Source of the DNA: Ignavibacteria bacterium
Lineage (GTDB): Bacteria > Bacteroidota > Ignavibacteria > UBA10030 > SZUA-254
Direction of reading: 5' to 3'
NCBI GenBank assembly: GCA_016178595.1
Contig: JACOSY010000056.1
Span: forward strand, 1-36,422
DNA: 36,422 bases
The position numbers and the translations under genes were made by a program. Position 1 is the first letter of the stretch. Every line of letters begins with the position of its first letter. The notes under the pieces were generated by a model. The model saw only the letters and a list, made by a program, of their open reading frames with translations. It ran no database searches and was not told the origin of the DNA. Shown here one piece after another: positions 1 to 8,407 of the stretch.

Positions 1-79
1 AACCACAATTGATGGTCAGTTCAACGTCTTTTTCTGTCATGAACAGATTGCACAAATCAATCTCAATACCGATATTCAT
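1..79 (-). CDS. Unidentified partial reading frame running off the left edge
   Basis: An open frame begins with ATG at 79 and stays open for 26 codons to the window edge, starting MNIGIEIDLCNLFMTEKD. I do not recognise it. It lies directly downstream of the broken hsdR remnant, and a TGA (80-82) closes the restored hsdR frame immediately before this ATG. A weak AGG sits a few bases upstream. It may be the start of a real gene beyond the window or chance open frame in decayed DNA. Confidence 0.25.
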   Translation of the reverse strand, partial: MNIGIEIDLCNLFMTEKDVELTINCG

Positions 80-120
80 TCAACCTAAATGTGTTACCCA
101 TGTCCCCGAACATCCGTTAC

Positions 121-1164
121 CTATCTCTCCGGTCTGTACAAGGCTGTAGGTGTAGACCGGATTGCCGAAGTAGAGATAGGTGTGTCGCGGTTCTCGTCGC
201 GCAACGGCGTCGCAGTCATGCCGAGCTGATACGCCGGCTCGAAGTACTCGAGGATCTCATGCCAGTTGCTCTCGTCGCGGGCGCTGCCGCGATGGCACTC
301 ATCGACAATCACCAGATCGAAGAAGTCACGCGGGTATTCCCTATAGAGACCGGGGCGGCGTTCATCCTTCGCAATGGACTGGTATGTCGCGAAGTAAAGC
401 TCGCGGCTAAAGACGGTCACGCCACCTTCGATCTTGTGGCGTGCATCGCCGAACGGCGCAAAGATTTTGTCCTTCGGGTCATCGACGAGGAAGTTGCGGT
501 CAGCCAGGTAGAGGACGCGCGGCTTGCGTGTGCGATCGCCCTTGGCATTCCACTTGGAAGACCAGAGCTTCCAGCAGATCTGGAAGGCGACGACCGTCTT
601 GCCCGTACCGGTAGCCATCGTGAGCAGGACACGACGCTTACGCTGGAGAATAGCGCTCACCGCCTCATTGATGGCGATCTCCTGATAGTAGCGCGGAGTT
701 TTGCCGCTGAGGTGGTAATACGGGCTCAGCAAGTTCGGTACGGCGCTGTCATCGATCGCCACCGCGTTGCGATGCCGGGCCCAGAGCTCATCGGGAGAGG
801 GGAAGGATGAGAGTTCGCACTCCTTTCCCGTTGTGAAATCAAACTCGATGATGCTGTGCCCGTTGGTGGAGTAAGCAAACTTCAGCCCGAGGATCTCGGC
901 GTATGCTTTCGCTTGTTGGAGTCCGTCGGATGGAGACTTGTACGTCGGCTTGGCTTCAACGACGGCGATGGTGAAGTCGCGCGTATATCGAAGCAGGTAG
1001 TCAGCCCGTTTCTGTGGCTGACGTCTTACTGTCGTGCCGGTCACGATGATCCGCCCATCGGTAAAGGTCCGTTCTTCCGTGATGGAATGGGGTTCACTCT
1101 CCCATCCGACATCCGTGAGCTTCGGGAGTACGTACTTACGGCATGTGTCGGCTTCGGTAATCAT
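121..1164 (-). pseudogene. hsdR: Type I restriction enzyme R subunit (HsdR), truncated and frameshifted
   Basis: Remnant of the ATP-dependent DNA translocase/nuclease subunit of a type I restriction-modification system. The first ~325 residues are well kept: a nuclease lobe with D55 (KRADYLL) and E70-A-K72 (VVEAK), then the helicase motor with Walker A ATGTGKT at 184-190, DECH at 288-291 and motif III TAT at 317-319. The frame then breaks at 180-185, which reads GTGTGT on the plus strand. Removing one GT restores a family-like continuation (DTYLYFGNPVYTYSL), but a stop follows at 80-82. The second RecA lobe and C-terminal region, several hundred residues in intact proteins, are therefore missing. 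A TGA directly before ATG 1164 fixes the start. No hsdM or hsdS is visible. The family is certain; loss of function is inferred. Confidence 0.85.
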
Positions 1165-1364
1165 TCACACCAAGACGTTGAAAGATCCTTGGAACAGTAG
1201 AGACAATAGTCAGTGATTCCTTCACTCGGCATAGCATCGTACCCCGCAACTGGAATTTCTAAGTCGACTTGAGTTCTATCGGAAAGCTTCCAACCAGCCT
1301 TGGCCAGGTTGGGATAAATAAGCCGCTTTCGTGTGACTTGTTCGCTTACTCGGTACGCTGTCAA
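1161..1364 (-). pseudogene. N-terminal fragment of a second HsdR-type protein
   Basis: A 67-codon fragment resembling the extreme N-terminus of another HsdR/DEAD-box restriction family, with YPNLAKAGWKLSDRTQVDLE followed by IPVAGYDA and GITDYCLY. In intact relatives this stretch leads straight into the VVEAK nuclease motif. Here the similarity stops after DYCLY, and a short unrelated tail ends at a TGA overlapping the ATG of the next fragment (ATGA, 1161-1164). The only in-frame start at the expected place is TTG at 1364. It differs in sequence from the downstream fragment, so this is a junction of two different R-subunit genes rather than a simple duplication. Confidence 0.6.
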
Positions 1365-1994
1365 TTTCTCCCATGATCCTCTGTGAATATCCAGCCCGTT
1401 TTCTGGTGCAAACTGTCAAGAAATATAGTCCAATCTCCTCAGAGAATCAACACCCAAGGGAAGTTAGCTTCGCCGGTCCAACAGGCCCAAAAAATCCCAC
1501 AACTGAGTTTTGCAGAGTGTGGGAGGCAACACTCTCGCAAGTGGGTCTCAACTGCGGGACAGTGGTAAAGTAGGATTTTCATCCCGAAAACCTAGGTCAG
1601 CCTAAGAGTCTTTCTTCAAGAAATCATTCGCTCAAAGTCTGGAGAAGTGTGCGTACTTTACATAACGCCGCATTATGAGACTTTATTTCATCACAGAACG
1701 TCGCAAAATTGACAACTTATGGCAGTGCTCTCACCAATGTCGCCAAGACACTACCAACGCACTCATCCATTGTTATATCCTTTCGGTTCTGGTTTTCCAT
1801 GGGGCAATTTCTTCTCAAGGTGCGAAGACTTGCGTCCTGACACCAGCAGAAGATTCCGATCAGCCGTCAGGTCTACGACCTGACGGCTACTCTGAACTCG
1901 GTCTCGGATCCCTCCACACACACATCGTGTGTCGGGATGACGTTCCTCCAAAGCGGACTTAGCTTTGCTTCTCGCGCCAAGTCCAGGAGGAACG
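1365..1994. other. Gene-free stretch with a palindrome cluster at its right end
   Basis: No credible gene on either strand; the short open frames show no family similarity. The left two thirds (1365-1840) hold nothing I can name. The right part (1862-1996) carries three nested inverted repeats that run up to the stop codon of the next gene; the first and third are listed separately and the second (1909-1937) is described with the third. The stretch separates the decayed restriction locus from the T9SS gene and may be further decayed DNA. Confidence 0.6.
1862..1888. repeat. Perfect 12-bp hairpin
   Basis: AGCCGTCAGGTC (1862-1873) and its exact reverse complement GACCTGACGGCT (1877-1888) flank a three-base loop TAC. 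No T-run follows on either strand, so it is not a typical intrinsic terminator. It is the first of three inverted repeats in about 135 bases and may be part of a dispersed palindromic intergenic repeat. Confidence 0.7.
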
Positions 1995-1996
1995 TC
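1909..1996. repeat. Nested inverted repeats touching the stop codon of the BNR gene
   Basis: Two palindromes in a row. In 1909-1937, TCCC and GGGA enclose a small ACACA-TCG-TGTGT hairpin (1920-1932). In 1939-1996, GACGTTCCTCC (1939-1949) pairs with GGAGGAACGTC (1986-1996), and GGACTT/AAGTCC extends the stem after a small bulge. The last arm includes two bases of the TGA of the T9SS gene (1995-1997). Such a structure could stabilise the 3' end of the transcript. Confidence 0.55.
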
Positions 1997-4085
1997 ACTT
2001 CATCAACACCATCTTCTTTACATCTGTAAGCACCTTGCCAACGCTTTCAGCAGTGAGGCGATAGAAGTAGATGCCGCTTGCAAAGTTGTTTGCATTAAAT
2101 TCAACAGCATGTGTTCCTGCCTCATACTGTTGGTTACCGATGAGCATAGCAATTTCTCTTCCGAGTTGATCATATACTCGCAGATTGACCTTTGCATCTT
2201 TTGGCAAATCAAATTGAATACTCGTTGTCGGATTGAACGGATTGGGATAACATTGTTTGAGCGAAAAAGAGTTTGGTATCACCTCTTTAATCTCTTCCAC
2301 TGACGTCGTCGATTCGATGCTTCGAAAAACTCCGTCATCGGTGCCTGCAAAAAGAAAACCCTCAGAATTAATAACAAGGCGAAGGGTATTAGCGCTCTTC
2401 AGGCCTGCATTCAGTTGAGTCCAACTTCGGGCATTATCTGTTGAGCGAAAAACTCCGCCCGTGGCTCCGGCAAATAGTTGTCCGGCTGAATTTGCGACAA
2501 GGGACCAGACAATAGCACTCGGTAGGTTCGTATCGACACGAGCCCAAGTCTCACCGCCATCGGTTGATTCGAATATCCCCCCACCGAATGCAGTACCGGC
2601 AAAGGCGTGGGTGTTTGAATCCATTAGCAAGGATGCAACAAAATTACTCGTCAGCCCGGAATAGACTTGCGACCACATTTCTCCATTGTTCGTCGAACGA
2701 AAAATCTCACCATTGTCAGTTCCGGCAAAAATATGTCCTGCATGACCAACCGCAATGGACCACACGCGAGTACTTGTTAACCCTGAATCGATTGCGGTCC
2801 AACTGCCACCCTCATCGGTAGAGCGATAAACTCCTGAAAAGGTTCCAGCAAAGAGATATCCGTCGGAATTAATAGCAAATTGATAGACAGTGTTCGTTAA
2901 GTAGGATTGAGTCCAACTTTCACCATTATCCGTCGAGCGAAATACGTCCCCACCATACGTCCCCACATAAATATAATTGTTAGGGCTGATGATCAGAGCA
3001 TTGACCTCGCTATTCGGTAAGCCGATGTGTGTCCAGCTTCCACCATCATCCGTGGAGCGAAACACTCCTCCACCAAAGAAGCCTGCGAAGATATGGCCTA
3101 TGGAGTTCGAAGCAAGAGCGGTGATCGTTACATGATTTGCAATGCCAATATTCGTCCAACTTCCGCCATTATCCGTAGAACGGAATATCCCTCCACCGTT
3201 AGTCCCGGCAAAAATATGACCGCTCTGATTGGAGGCAAGTGAACGTACGCCCGTATGAGTCAAACCCACATTCGTTTGTGTCCATGTTGCACCGCTGTCC
3301 GTCGAGCGGAAAATACCGTGACGAAAGGTTCCTGCAAATAATTGCCCATTTGGACTAACAGCAAGTGACTGCACGGTGTCATTCGGCAAACCGGCTTCAG
3401 CCCAATTTACACCGCTATCAGAAGAACGAAATATTCCCCCTCCGCGAGTCGCCGCAAAAATATTACCGCTTGAGGTGGCAGCAAACGCCATGACGTTGAG
3501 ATTCGTCAGGCCTGTATCAGCCTGAAACCAATTTACTCCATCGTCCGTCGAGCGAAAGACGCCGGCGATCGAAGTTCCCGCAAAGACATTCCCACTGGAG
3601 TCGAAAGCAAGAGCAGAAACACCGGCACTCGTAAAGCTGACCATCGTCCAGCTAGTACCGTTGTTGGTTGAGCGAAAAATTCCTCCACTAGTTCCACCAA
3701 AAACATCTCCACTCGGACTAACACCAAGTGAAAAGAGGTTATTCGTTAAACCTGTGTTGATCGGAGTCCAGCTCTCGCCGTCATCAGTTGAGCGCCAAAC
3801 CCCGGCACTATACGTTGAGACAAAGATGTTGCCAGCTAGACTGATGGCAATAGATAAGAAGAGATTATGGATGCCCGTGCCAACCTGAGTCCAGGTTACA
3901 CCATTGTCCGTGGAGCGAAACACTCCGCCACTCGATTCGGCAAAAATGTGCCCCTTAGAACTCATGGCGACATGACCTATATCGCCCCCGTAAGGTCCAT
4001 TGGTCTGTTGCCAAAAATCCTGCGCATGGGATTGTTTTGGAAAGAGAATCAATAGCACTAATACGGAAATCAATTTGTAGATCAT
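1995..4085 (-). CDS. Secreted BNR/Asp-box repeat protein with T9SS sorting domain
   Basis: A 696-residue exported protein. A signal peptide (LISVLVLLILFPKQSHAQ) is followed by about 13 full repeats plus one degenerate repeat of roughly 42 residues, each centred on (G)GVFRSTDNGxxWT. These are BNR/Asp-box (Ycf48/sortilin-like) blades, so the region from about residue 45 to 600 should fold as one or two beta-propellers. The C-terminal ~90 residues are a type A T9SS sorting domain (CYPNPFNPTTSIQFDLP, ASGIYFYRL, KKMVLMK), implying export through the outer membrane and surface attachment or release. The start is fixed by AAAGGAG eight bases before ATG 4085. Ligand unknown. It stands alone, with 255 bases to its upstream neighbour. 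Confidence 0.9.
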   Translation of the reverse strand: MIYKLISVLVLLILFPKQSHAQDFWQQTNGPYGGDIGHVAMSSKGHIFAESSGGVFRSTDNGVTWTQVGTGIHNLFLSIAISLAGNIFVSTYSAGVWRSTDDGESWTPINTGLTNNLFSLGVSPSGDVFGGTSGGIFRSTNNGTSWTMVSFTSAGVSALAFDSSGNVFAGTSIAGVFRSTDDGVNWFQADTGLTNLNVMAFAATSSGNIFAATRGGGIFRSSDSGVNWAEAGLPNDTVQSLAVSPNGQLFAGTFRHGIFRSTDSGATWTQTNVGLTHTGVRSLASNQSGHIFAGTNGGGIFRSTDNGGSWTNIGIANHVTITALASNSIGHIFAGFFGGGVFRSTDDGGSWTHIGLPNSEVNALIISPNNYIYVGTYGGDVFRSTDNGESWTQSYLTNTVYQFAINSDGYLFAGTFSGVYRSTDEGGSWTAIDSGLTSTRVWSIAVGHAGHIFAGTDNGEIFRSTNNGEMWSQVYSGLTSNFVASLLMDSNTHAFAGTAFGGGIFESTDGGETWARVDTNLPSAIVWSLVANSAGQLFAGATGGVFRSTDNARSWTQLNAGLKSANTLRLVINSEGFLFAGTDDGVFRSIESTTSVEEIKEVIPNSFSLKQCYPNPFNPTTSIQFDLPKDAKVNLRVYDQLGREIAMLIGNQQYEAGTHAVEFNANNFASGIYFYRLTAESVGKVLTDVKKMVLMK
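2325..3960 (-). repeat. Tandem ~125-bp coding repeats (BNR blades)
   Basis: About 14 copies of a near-regular unit inside the T9SS gene, each carrying a plus-strand stretch like GTCGAGCGAAA (antisense of FRSTD). Copies diverge in the linkers but keep the FRSTDxGxxW core. The repeats are explained by propeller blades, but their DNA similarity could allow slippage or recombination that changes copy number. Confidence 0.75.
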
Positions 4086-4340
4086 AGTTTTGCTCCTTTC
4101 ACTGAAGTTACTGGCTTTTCTCAGCGTCTACAAACCGGGGGTAAAGAGCAGACCATTAATCGTGTTACACATGGCCTATCCTTCGACGGAAAAGGTTCCG
4201 AGACCAAAAGAGAGAATAAGGAATATGTATCTCATGAATTTTGTGCTTTCGCTATGGTGAATATGCTTTTCAGGACAATGAGAGGCTCGCGTACTCTGCT
4301 TGCAGTTGCTCGTCACACTTGTAAGAATCAATATAACGAA

Positions 4341-6605
4341 CTAATAATTCAAAGTTAATCCTACTCCCATACCCATATCACTGTTGTAATGTGCTGAGAG
4401 TGAAAAATATTTTGTTATGATATATCTTCCACCCACCATATACTCGGCATCCGAATTTACCATGAAACTAAGGCGCAGGCGGCTCGTCATCGAAACGTCT
4501 TCTCTGCTCAACTGAAAGCGAAACTTCCCGTCCGTATCAATTCTAGAATCAGCAATCAGCAACATCGGCAACGTGTATTGCACGCCCGCGACGAATGCCT
4601 TCCTATTGTTCTTGTTGCTTACTTGGCCGAGCCAATTATTTTCCGGAGATTCTACTCTCTTGTAATGATAGTCGAACCCAACATAGGGAAACCACCACTG
4701 CATCCGGTCAAGATATCGGCCAATATTAGTCTCAATTTCGTAACCATGCATGTCGTGATATCCCAAATGCCACATGGTTTGCAGTTTCCAACGGGTATTC
4801 GCATACATCGCTTCACCGTCACTTCCGTTGCTTTCTAAACCTACTCGCGCCATCGGGTGAAACTCACGGTCGTCATCAAACAATTTTTGAAGGGCCGATG
4901 TGGGATCCGGCAAATCAGGATTTGTGGGAGAATTTTCGTAACTGAAGATCCTGCCCATCCCGGACATCATGTGATAAAGAATGTGGCAATGAAAGAACCA
5001 ATCTCCGCCTGACTCTGAGGCAGCAAATTCTATGGTATCTCTCTCCATCGGCATGATGTCGATGATATTCTTCATTGGCGCATATTCGCCTTGTCCGTTC
5101 AACACTCTAAAATCGTGCCCATGAAGATGTATAGGGTGCCGCATCATGCTGTTATTAAAAAGAACAATTCTCAAGTTTTCTCCTCGCTTAATAAGAATCT
5201 TATCGCTTTCGGAAATCGTCTTGTTGTCCATCGTCCACACGTAGCGATTCATATTTCCTGTCAAATCAAATTTCAATTCTCTTACCGGGACTGCAGGTAA
5301 AGTTGTTTTGTCCGGAGAACGCAACATGCCATAATTAAGCGTTACAATGTCAGAATTATCAGTGTCCATCCCTGCCATGGAATGGCCGTCATGGTTCATT
5401 TGCATTTCCTTCCCGTCCATTTTCATTTTGTCATCCATCTTCGTCCCCGGCATCTGGTCTGTTTTCATAGTATCTTCAGGATTTTCTGGACCTGTTATTT
5501 CCGGGTACATGACATTGTTCATATCCATCACCTGATTCTGCATTGTCATTCCCTCCATCTCAACGATATTGCCGTTCATATCCATCATGTCGTTCATCAT
5601 TTCCATTCCGGCAAAATATTTCAACTTTGGCAGCTTTGTCGCCGATACTTTTTCACCACTACCTAACCATAATGAAGCCGATCCGGTACGGTCTTCCGGC
5701 GTCACTAAAAATTCATAACTCTTGTTGTCGGGAATTGTCACTACAACATCAAAGGTTTCCGAGACCGCGATAATTAGCCGGTCAACCTCTACCGGTTCTA
5801 CATCATTGCCGTCGCTGGCAACTACGGTAATTTTACCGCCTGAATACGTAAGCCAAAAATAATCGGATGCACCACCGTTTGCAATTCGCAACCTTACCTT
5901 ATCTCCGGCTTTGAATTGTGGCTGCTCATTTTGGTTTTTTCCGTTTATCAAAAAGTTATCATAGTGCACGTCGCTCACGTCCATCGCATTCATCCGCTTC
6001 CATTCGTTGGCGAGTTTCGTTCCAACATGCCCACTGAGCAATGCTTCGCCGTAACTTTGGGTAGTCCCTTTTTGAATAGCAAACCAGTCTGTCGCGGTTT
6101 TTAAGCTGCGATGAACTTCGTCAGGATTCATGTCAGTCCATTCGCTCAAGACGACAGGAAGCGTATGGATATCCGATTCTTTTTTCTTATTCATGATGAA
6201 AGCACCGTACATCCCTATTTGTTCCTGAAGCCCGGAGTGGCTGTGGTACCAGTGAGTGCCGTGCTGAACAATGGGGAATTTGTACAGATACGTGGTATGA
6301 GGTTCAATAGGCATCTGCGTCAGATAAGGCACACCATCATAACGATTAGGCAGAAATACACCATGCCAGTGCAGGGCTGTTTCTTCGTTCAGATTATTGT
6401 GCACACATATTTCTGCAGTGTCGCCCTCTGTAAATGTCAGCGTAGGCATCGGGATCATTCCATTGACCGCGATCGCACGGGTTGGTTTTTCTCCAAACGT
6501 TACCATCGTATCGGCAACGTATAAATCGTAACGGACGGTTTGTTGAGCAAAGACTGCTGTTGAAGGCCAAAGGAAAAACGATAGAAGGATAATTGTTTTT
6601 TTCAT
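4341..6605 (-). CDS. Multicopper oxidase (CopA-like) with Met-rich insert and C-terminal extension
   Basis: A 754-residue periplasmic laccase/CopA-type oxidase, in such families linked to oxidation of Cu(I) and copper tolerance. Sec signal peptide to about residue 20 (AVFA/QQ). All four copper-ligand motifs are present: HWHG (79-82), HWYHSH (118-123), HPIHLHGHD (490-498) and HCHILYHMMSGM (539-550), where C540 is the type 1 ligand and M550 the likely axial one. A Met/Asp-rich insert at about 334-413 (MEMMNDMMDMNG, MKMDGKEMQMNHDGHSM) before the last cupredoxin domain is a likely copper-binding segment. Residues ~565-754 are beyond the usual oxidase length, alternate polar and aromatic residues and end in GLTLNY, suggesting a beta-rich or barrel-like domain. 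It lies 23 bases downstream of the haem-binding gene. Confidence 0.92.
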   Translation of the reverse strand: MKKTIILLSFFLWPSTAVFAQQTVRYDLYVADTMVTFGEKPTRAIAVNGMIPMPTLTFTEGDTAEICVHNNLNEETALHWHGVFLPNRYDGVPYLTQMPIEPHTTYLYKFPIVQHGTHWYHSHSGLQEQIGMYGAFIMNKKKESDIHTLPVVLSEWTDMNPDEVHRSLKTATDWFAIQKGTTQSYGEALLSGHVGTKLANEWKRMNAMDVSDVHYDNFLINGKNQNEQPQFKAGDKVRLRIANGGASDYFWLTYSGGKITVVASDGNDVEPVEVDRLIIAVSETFDVVVTIPDNKSYEFLVTPEDRTGSASLWLGSGEKVSATKLPKLKYFAGMEMMNDMMDMNGNIVEMEGMTMQNQVMDMNNVMYPEITGPENPEDTMKTDQMPGTKMDDKMKMDGKEMQMNHDGHSMAGMDTDNSDIVTLNYGMLRSPDKTTLPAVPVRELKFDLTGNMNRYVWTMDNKTISESDKILIKRGENLRIVLFNNSMMRHPIHLHGHDFRVLNGQGEYAPMKNIIDIMPMERDTIEFAASESGGDWFFHCHILYHMMSGMGRIFSYENSPTNPDLPDPTSALQKLFDDDREFHPMARVGLESNGSDGEAMYANTRWKLQTMWHLGYHDMHGYEIETNIGRYLDRMQWWFPYVGFDYHYKRVESPENNWLGQVSNKNNRKAFVAGVQYTLPMLLIADSRIDTDGKFRFQLSREDVSMTSRLRLSFMVNSDAEYMVGGRYIITKYFSLSAHYNSDMGMGVGLTLNY

Positions 6606-6628
6606 AATTAACCAGACGAAAGGAAATG

Positions 6629-7111
6629 CTATTGAATTTGTTTGCTTGATCTTTTGAGCATGGCACTATCTTTTGTTTCTTCAATCCAACGAATAAGCAG
6701 ATCCTGCTGCTCTTTAGTTAGTCGTGCATTTTTATGCATTAGTTTGTATGCCGGCAGTGGCATTGTGCCATCCTTAATCATGTTTTCAATTTCCTGCAAT
6801 TTGCTTACACGCCTTCTTGAGGAAAGAGAGCCGAGATCGTTAAAGTTGAGTTTGGCTTTGCCATTTTCAATATCTTGTGCTAACAACCATCCCATTGGCT
6901 GAATATTGGAATACCAAGGATAGTTGGTATTGTTGCTGTGGCAATCGAAACAGGCATTCTTAAAAAGGGTGTAAACATTATCAGGAATGCTGTATGTAGT
7001 CAAAATATCCGACTGCACCGCCTGCCCACTTTGATTGCGGGCAGGCTGCATGAACTGGATGACTATAAATGCCATCAGTATTGCGAACAGTAGTTGCTTT
7101 ACTCGGTTCAT
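6629..7111 (-). CDS. Haem-binding domain protein (Haem_bd family), single CxxCH
   Basis: About 160 residues. One N-terminal membrane segment (QLLFAILMAFIVIQFM) is followed by a periplasmic domain with a single c-type haem site CFDCH and the family pattern NNTNYPWYSNIQPMGW, later DGTMPLPAYKLMHKNARLT. Proteins of this family occur with cytochromes and copper proteins in Bacteroidota and probably carry electrons. I prefer ATG 7111 (MNRVKQLL) over the longer frame from 7144 because the family begins that way and 7111 lies four bases past the stop of the upstream gene, giving operon-like spacing. AGAGGA upstream is somewhat far, about 14 bases from the ATG. Confidence 0.85.
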   Translation of the reverse strand: MNRVKQLLFAILMAFIVIQFMQPARNQSGQAVQSDILTTYSIPDNVYTLFKNACFDCHSNNTNYPWYSNIQPMGWLLAQDIENGKAKLNFNDLGSLSSRRRVSKLQEIENMIKDGTMPLPAYKLMHKNARLTKEQQDLLIRWIEETKDSAMLKRSSKQIQ

Positions 7112-7115
7112 CAGA

Positions 7116-7757
7116 TTACTTGATTTCCTCTTTGACCGAACCACACGTGAGCATTTTTTTGCCGTAGTAAGGATTTTTTATTTCCTTCTGTTCACTCAGC
7201 CAGATTGCGCCCTTTTTATTGTTATACATGGGGCAAAAGTCCTTAAATAACAACTGACTGCCACCAAATGCTTTTATCAAATCGTACATGTCTTTACTCA
7301 GCATATCAAAATGTTCACGCTGATGAGCGATATTACCGGCATTCGCGCCAATATGCTCTCCATGTTCTCTCGCATCATCTTCCACGTCTTCGTATACTTT
7401 CCTTTGCGATGCAGTCAAATTGTTTTTATCAAACTTTTTGAATGCACTTTCCAAAGCAGTCCCTGCGGTCGCTGTTTCTTTTGTTTTGTCATTAGCCAAA
7501 GCATTTTTCAGATCAAGATAGCGCCCCACAATTTCTTTAATTGATGCGGCAGCTTTGGCATCTATAACACGCAGTGCCGATATTGAATCCGCATTTGTTT
7601 TACCGATCGCTGATCCTTTTTTGTCGTACTGCTCATGAGAAGAGTCGTCCTTGCTCATGGGCTTTGTCTCATGATGCTTATGCTGCGTGAAACTGACTTC
7701 GTTTGATGTATATAGACAGATCACTGTCACTGCGAGGAGAACTACAAATCGTTTCAT
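7116..7757 (-). CDS. DUF3347 domain protein, exported
   Basis: A 213-residue exported protein. After the signal peptide (FVVLLAVTVICLYTSNE) comes a His-rich linker (QHKHHETK), then a helical DUF3347 domain at about 65-205 with the family features YLDLKNAL, HQREHFDMLS, FCPMYNNKKGAIWLS, NPYYGKKMLTCG. In Bacteroidota this domain is often fused to or next to copper/silver efflux adaptor proteins, which fits the multicopper oxidase downstream. The start at 7757 (MKRF) has AAAGG ten bases upstream. An in-frame extension to 7793 exists but would spoil the signal peptide. First gene of a three-gene unit with the haem protein and the oxidase. Confidence 0.87.
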   Translation of the reverse strand: MKRFVVLLAVTVICLYTSNEVSFTQHKHHETKPMSKDDSSHEQYDKKGSAIGKTNADSISALRVIDAKAAASIKEIVGRYLDLKNALANDKTKETATAGTALESAFKKFDKNNLTASQRKVYEDVEDDAREHGEHIGANAGNIAHQREHFDMLSKDMYDLIKAFGGSQLLFKDFCPMYNNKKGAIWLSEQKEIKNPYYGKKMLTCGSVKEEIK

Positions 7758-7888
7758 AAATACGCACCTTTCTTTGATCGTTACGTGATTCACTAATTCC
7801 TTGATGGGCTAGCTTTCCAGAGCACTCCGCAAAATCGGAACGTCTCTGAATAAGAAAGTTCAGTTATTGATTAGAAAATAGAAAACGG

Positions 7889-7920
7889 AAAAAATAACTG
7901 GTGCTTGTCAACGACAAGCA
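7889..7920 (-). terminator. Intrinsic terminator after the small exported protein gene
   Basis: On the minus strand a perfect 8-bp stem (TGCTTGTC / GACAAGCA, loop GTT, 7902-7920) is followed by CCAGTTATTTTTT (down to 7889). It lies about ten bases past the stop of the gene at 7931-8323 and separates it from the DUF3347-haem-oxidase unit, which should have its own promoter in 7758-7888. Confidence 0.75.
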
Positions 7921-7930
7921 AGGAGGCGGA

Positions 7931-8323
7931 TCAGATGAGAAAACTACAGAAAAGGACACACTTATCCACCGAAGGCGGACCGGTCTCCTTTATATCTGTG
8001 CTTGCTAATGAGGTTGAATGATGAACTGAAGAGAATTCAGGAGAATCCAGTTGCACTGCGAAAAGCTTTACAAGAGAAGTTTTGAAATCAATCTTCTGTG
8101 AACCGTTAAAGCTATCGCCCGAGAGAAGCTTAATCAAATGCAATTCGTGGTAGGTCTGCGGTGTGGTCTTGAGAACAACACCATTGGGCTGACTGTGCTC
8201 ATGTTGGGCCGCAGTACTCCCGATAGAGTGTTCGTGATGAACAGCAATCGTAAGCCCTGACACTGCAAGCAGGAGAAAACCTGTAACTGAACACCTGGCG
8301 ATATTTTTAAGCAATCTTGACAT
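7931..8323 (-). CDS. Small exported protein of unknown function, His-containing
   Basis: A 130-residue protein that I cannot assign to a named family. It has an N-terminal hydrophobic signal or anchor (SVTGFLLLAVSGLTIAV) followed by two HEH motifs (HHEHS, QHEHS) and ends in a short conserved-looking hydrophobic tail (VDKCVLFCSFLI). Such small proteins occur next to metal efflux genes in related genomes, and the neighbouring copper-type genes fit. A role in metal sensing or binding is only a guess. It forms its own transcript, ended by the hairpin at 7889-7920. Confidence 0.6.
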   Translation of the reverse strand: MSRLLKNIARCSVTGFLLLAVSGLTIAVHHEHSIGSTAAQHEHSQPNGVVLKTTPQTYHELHLIKLLSGDSFNGSQKIDFKTSLVKLFAVQLDSPEFSSVHHSTSLASTDIKETGPPSVDKCVLFCSFLI

Positions 8324-8407
8324 CTTTACTGCTATAAATTAGAAACAATCTTGGAAAGAAACAAGTTCTCCGTGAACGAGCACCTAGGCTGGGTTTTGTA
8401 AGACCAC

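Noticed and set aside
91-810. 239-codon open frame on the plus strand
   Set aside because: It is antisense to the HsdR motor domain, whose motifs are clear; the antisense product has no family features.
1-1364. A complete defence island (type I R-M, BREX or similar)
   Set aside because: Only broken R-subunit pieces are present; no methylase, specificity subunit or other defence gene is visible.
2325-3960. Regular direct repeats that could suggest a CRISPR-like array
   Set aside because: The repeats are coding, in frame, about 125 bases long and encode BNR blades; no short palindromic repeat with unique spacers.
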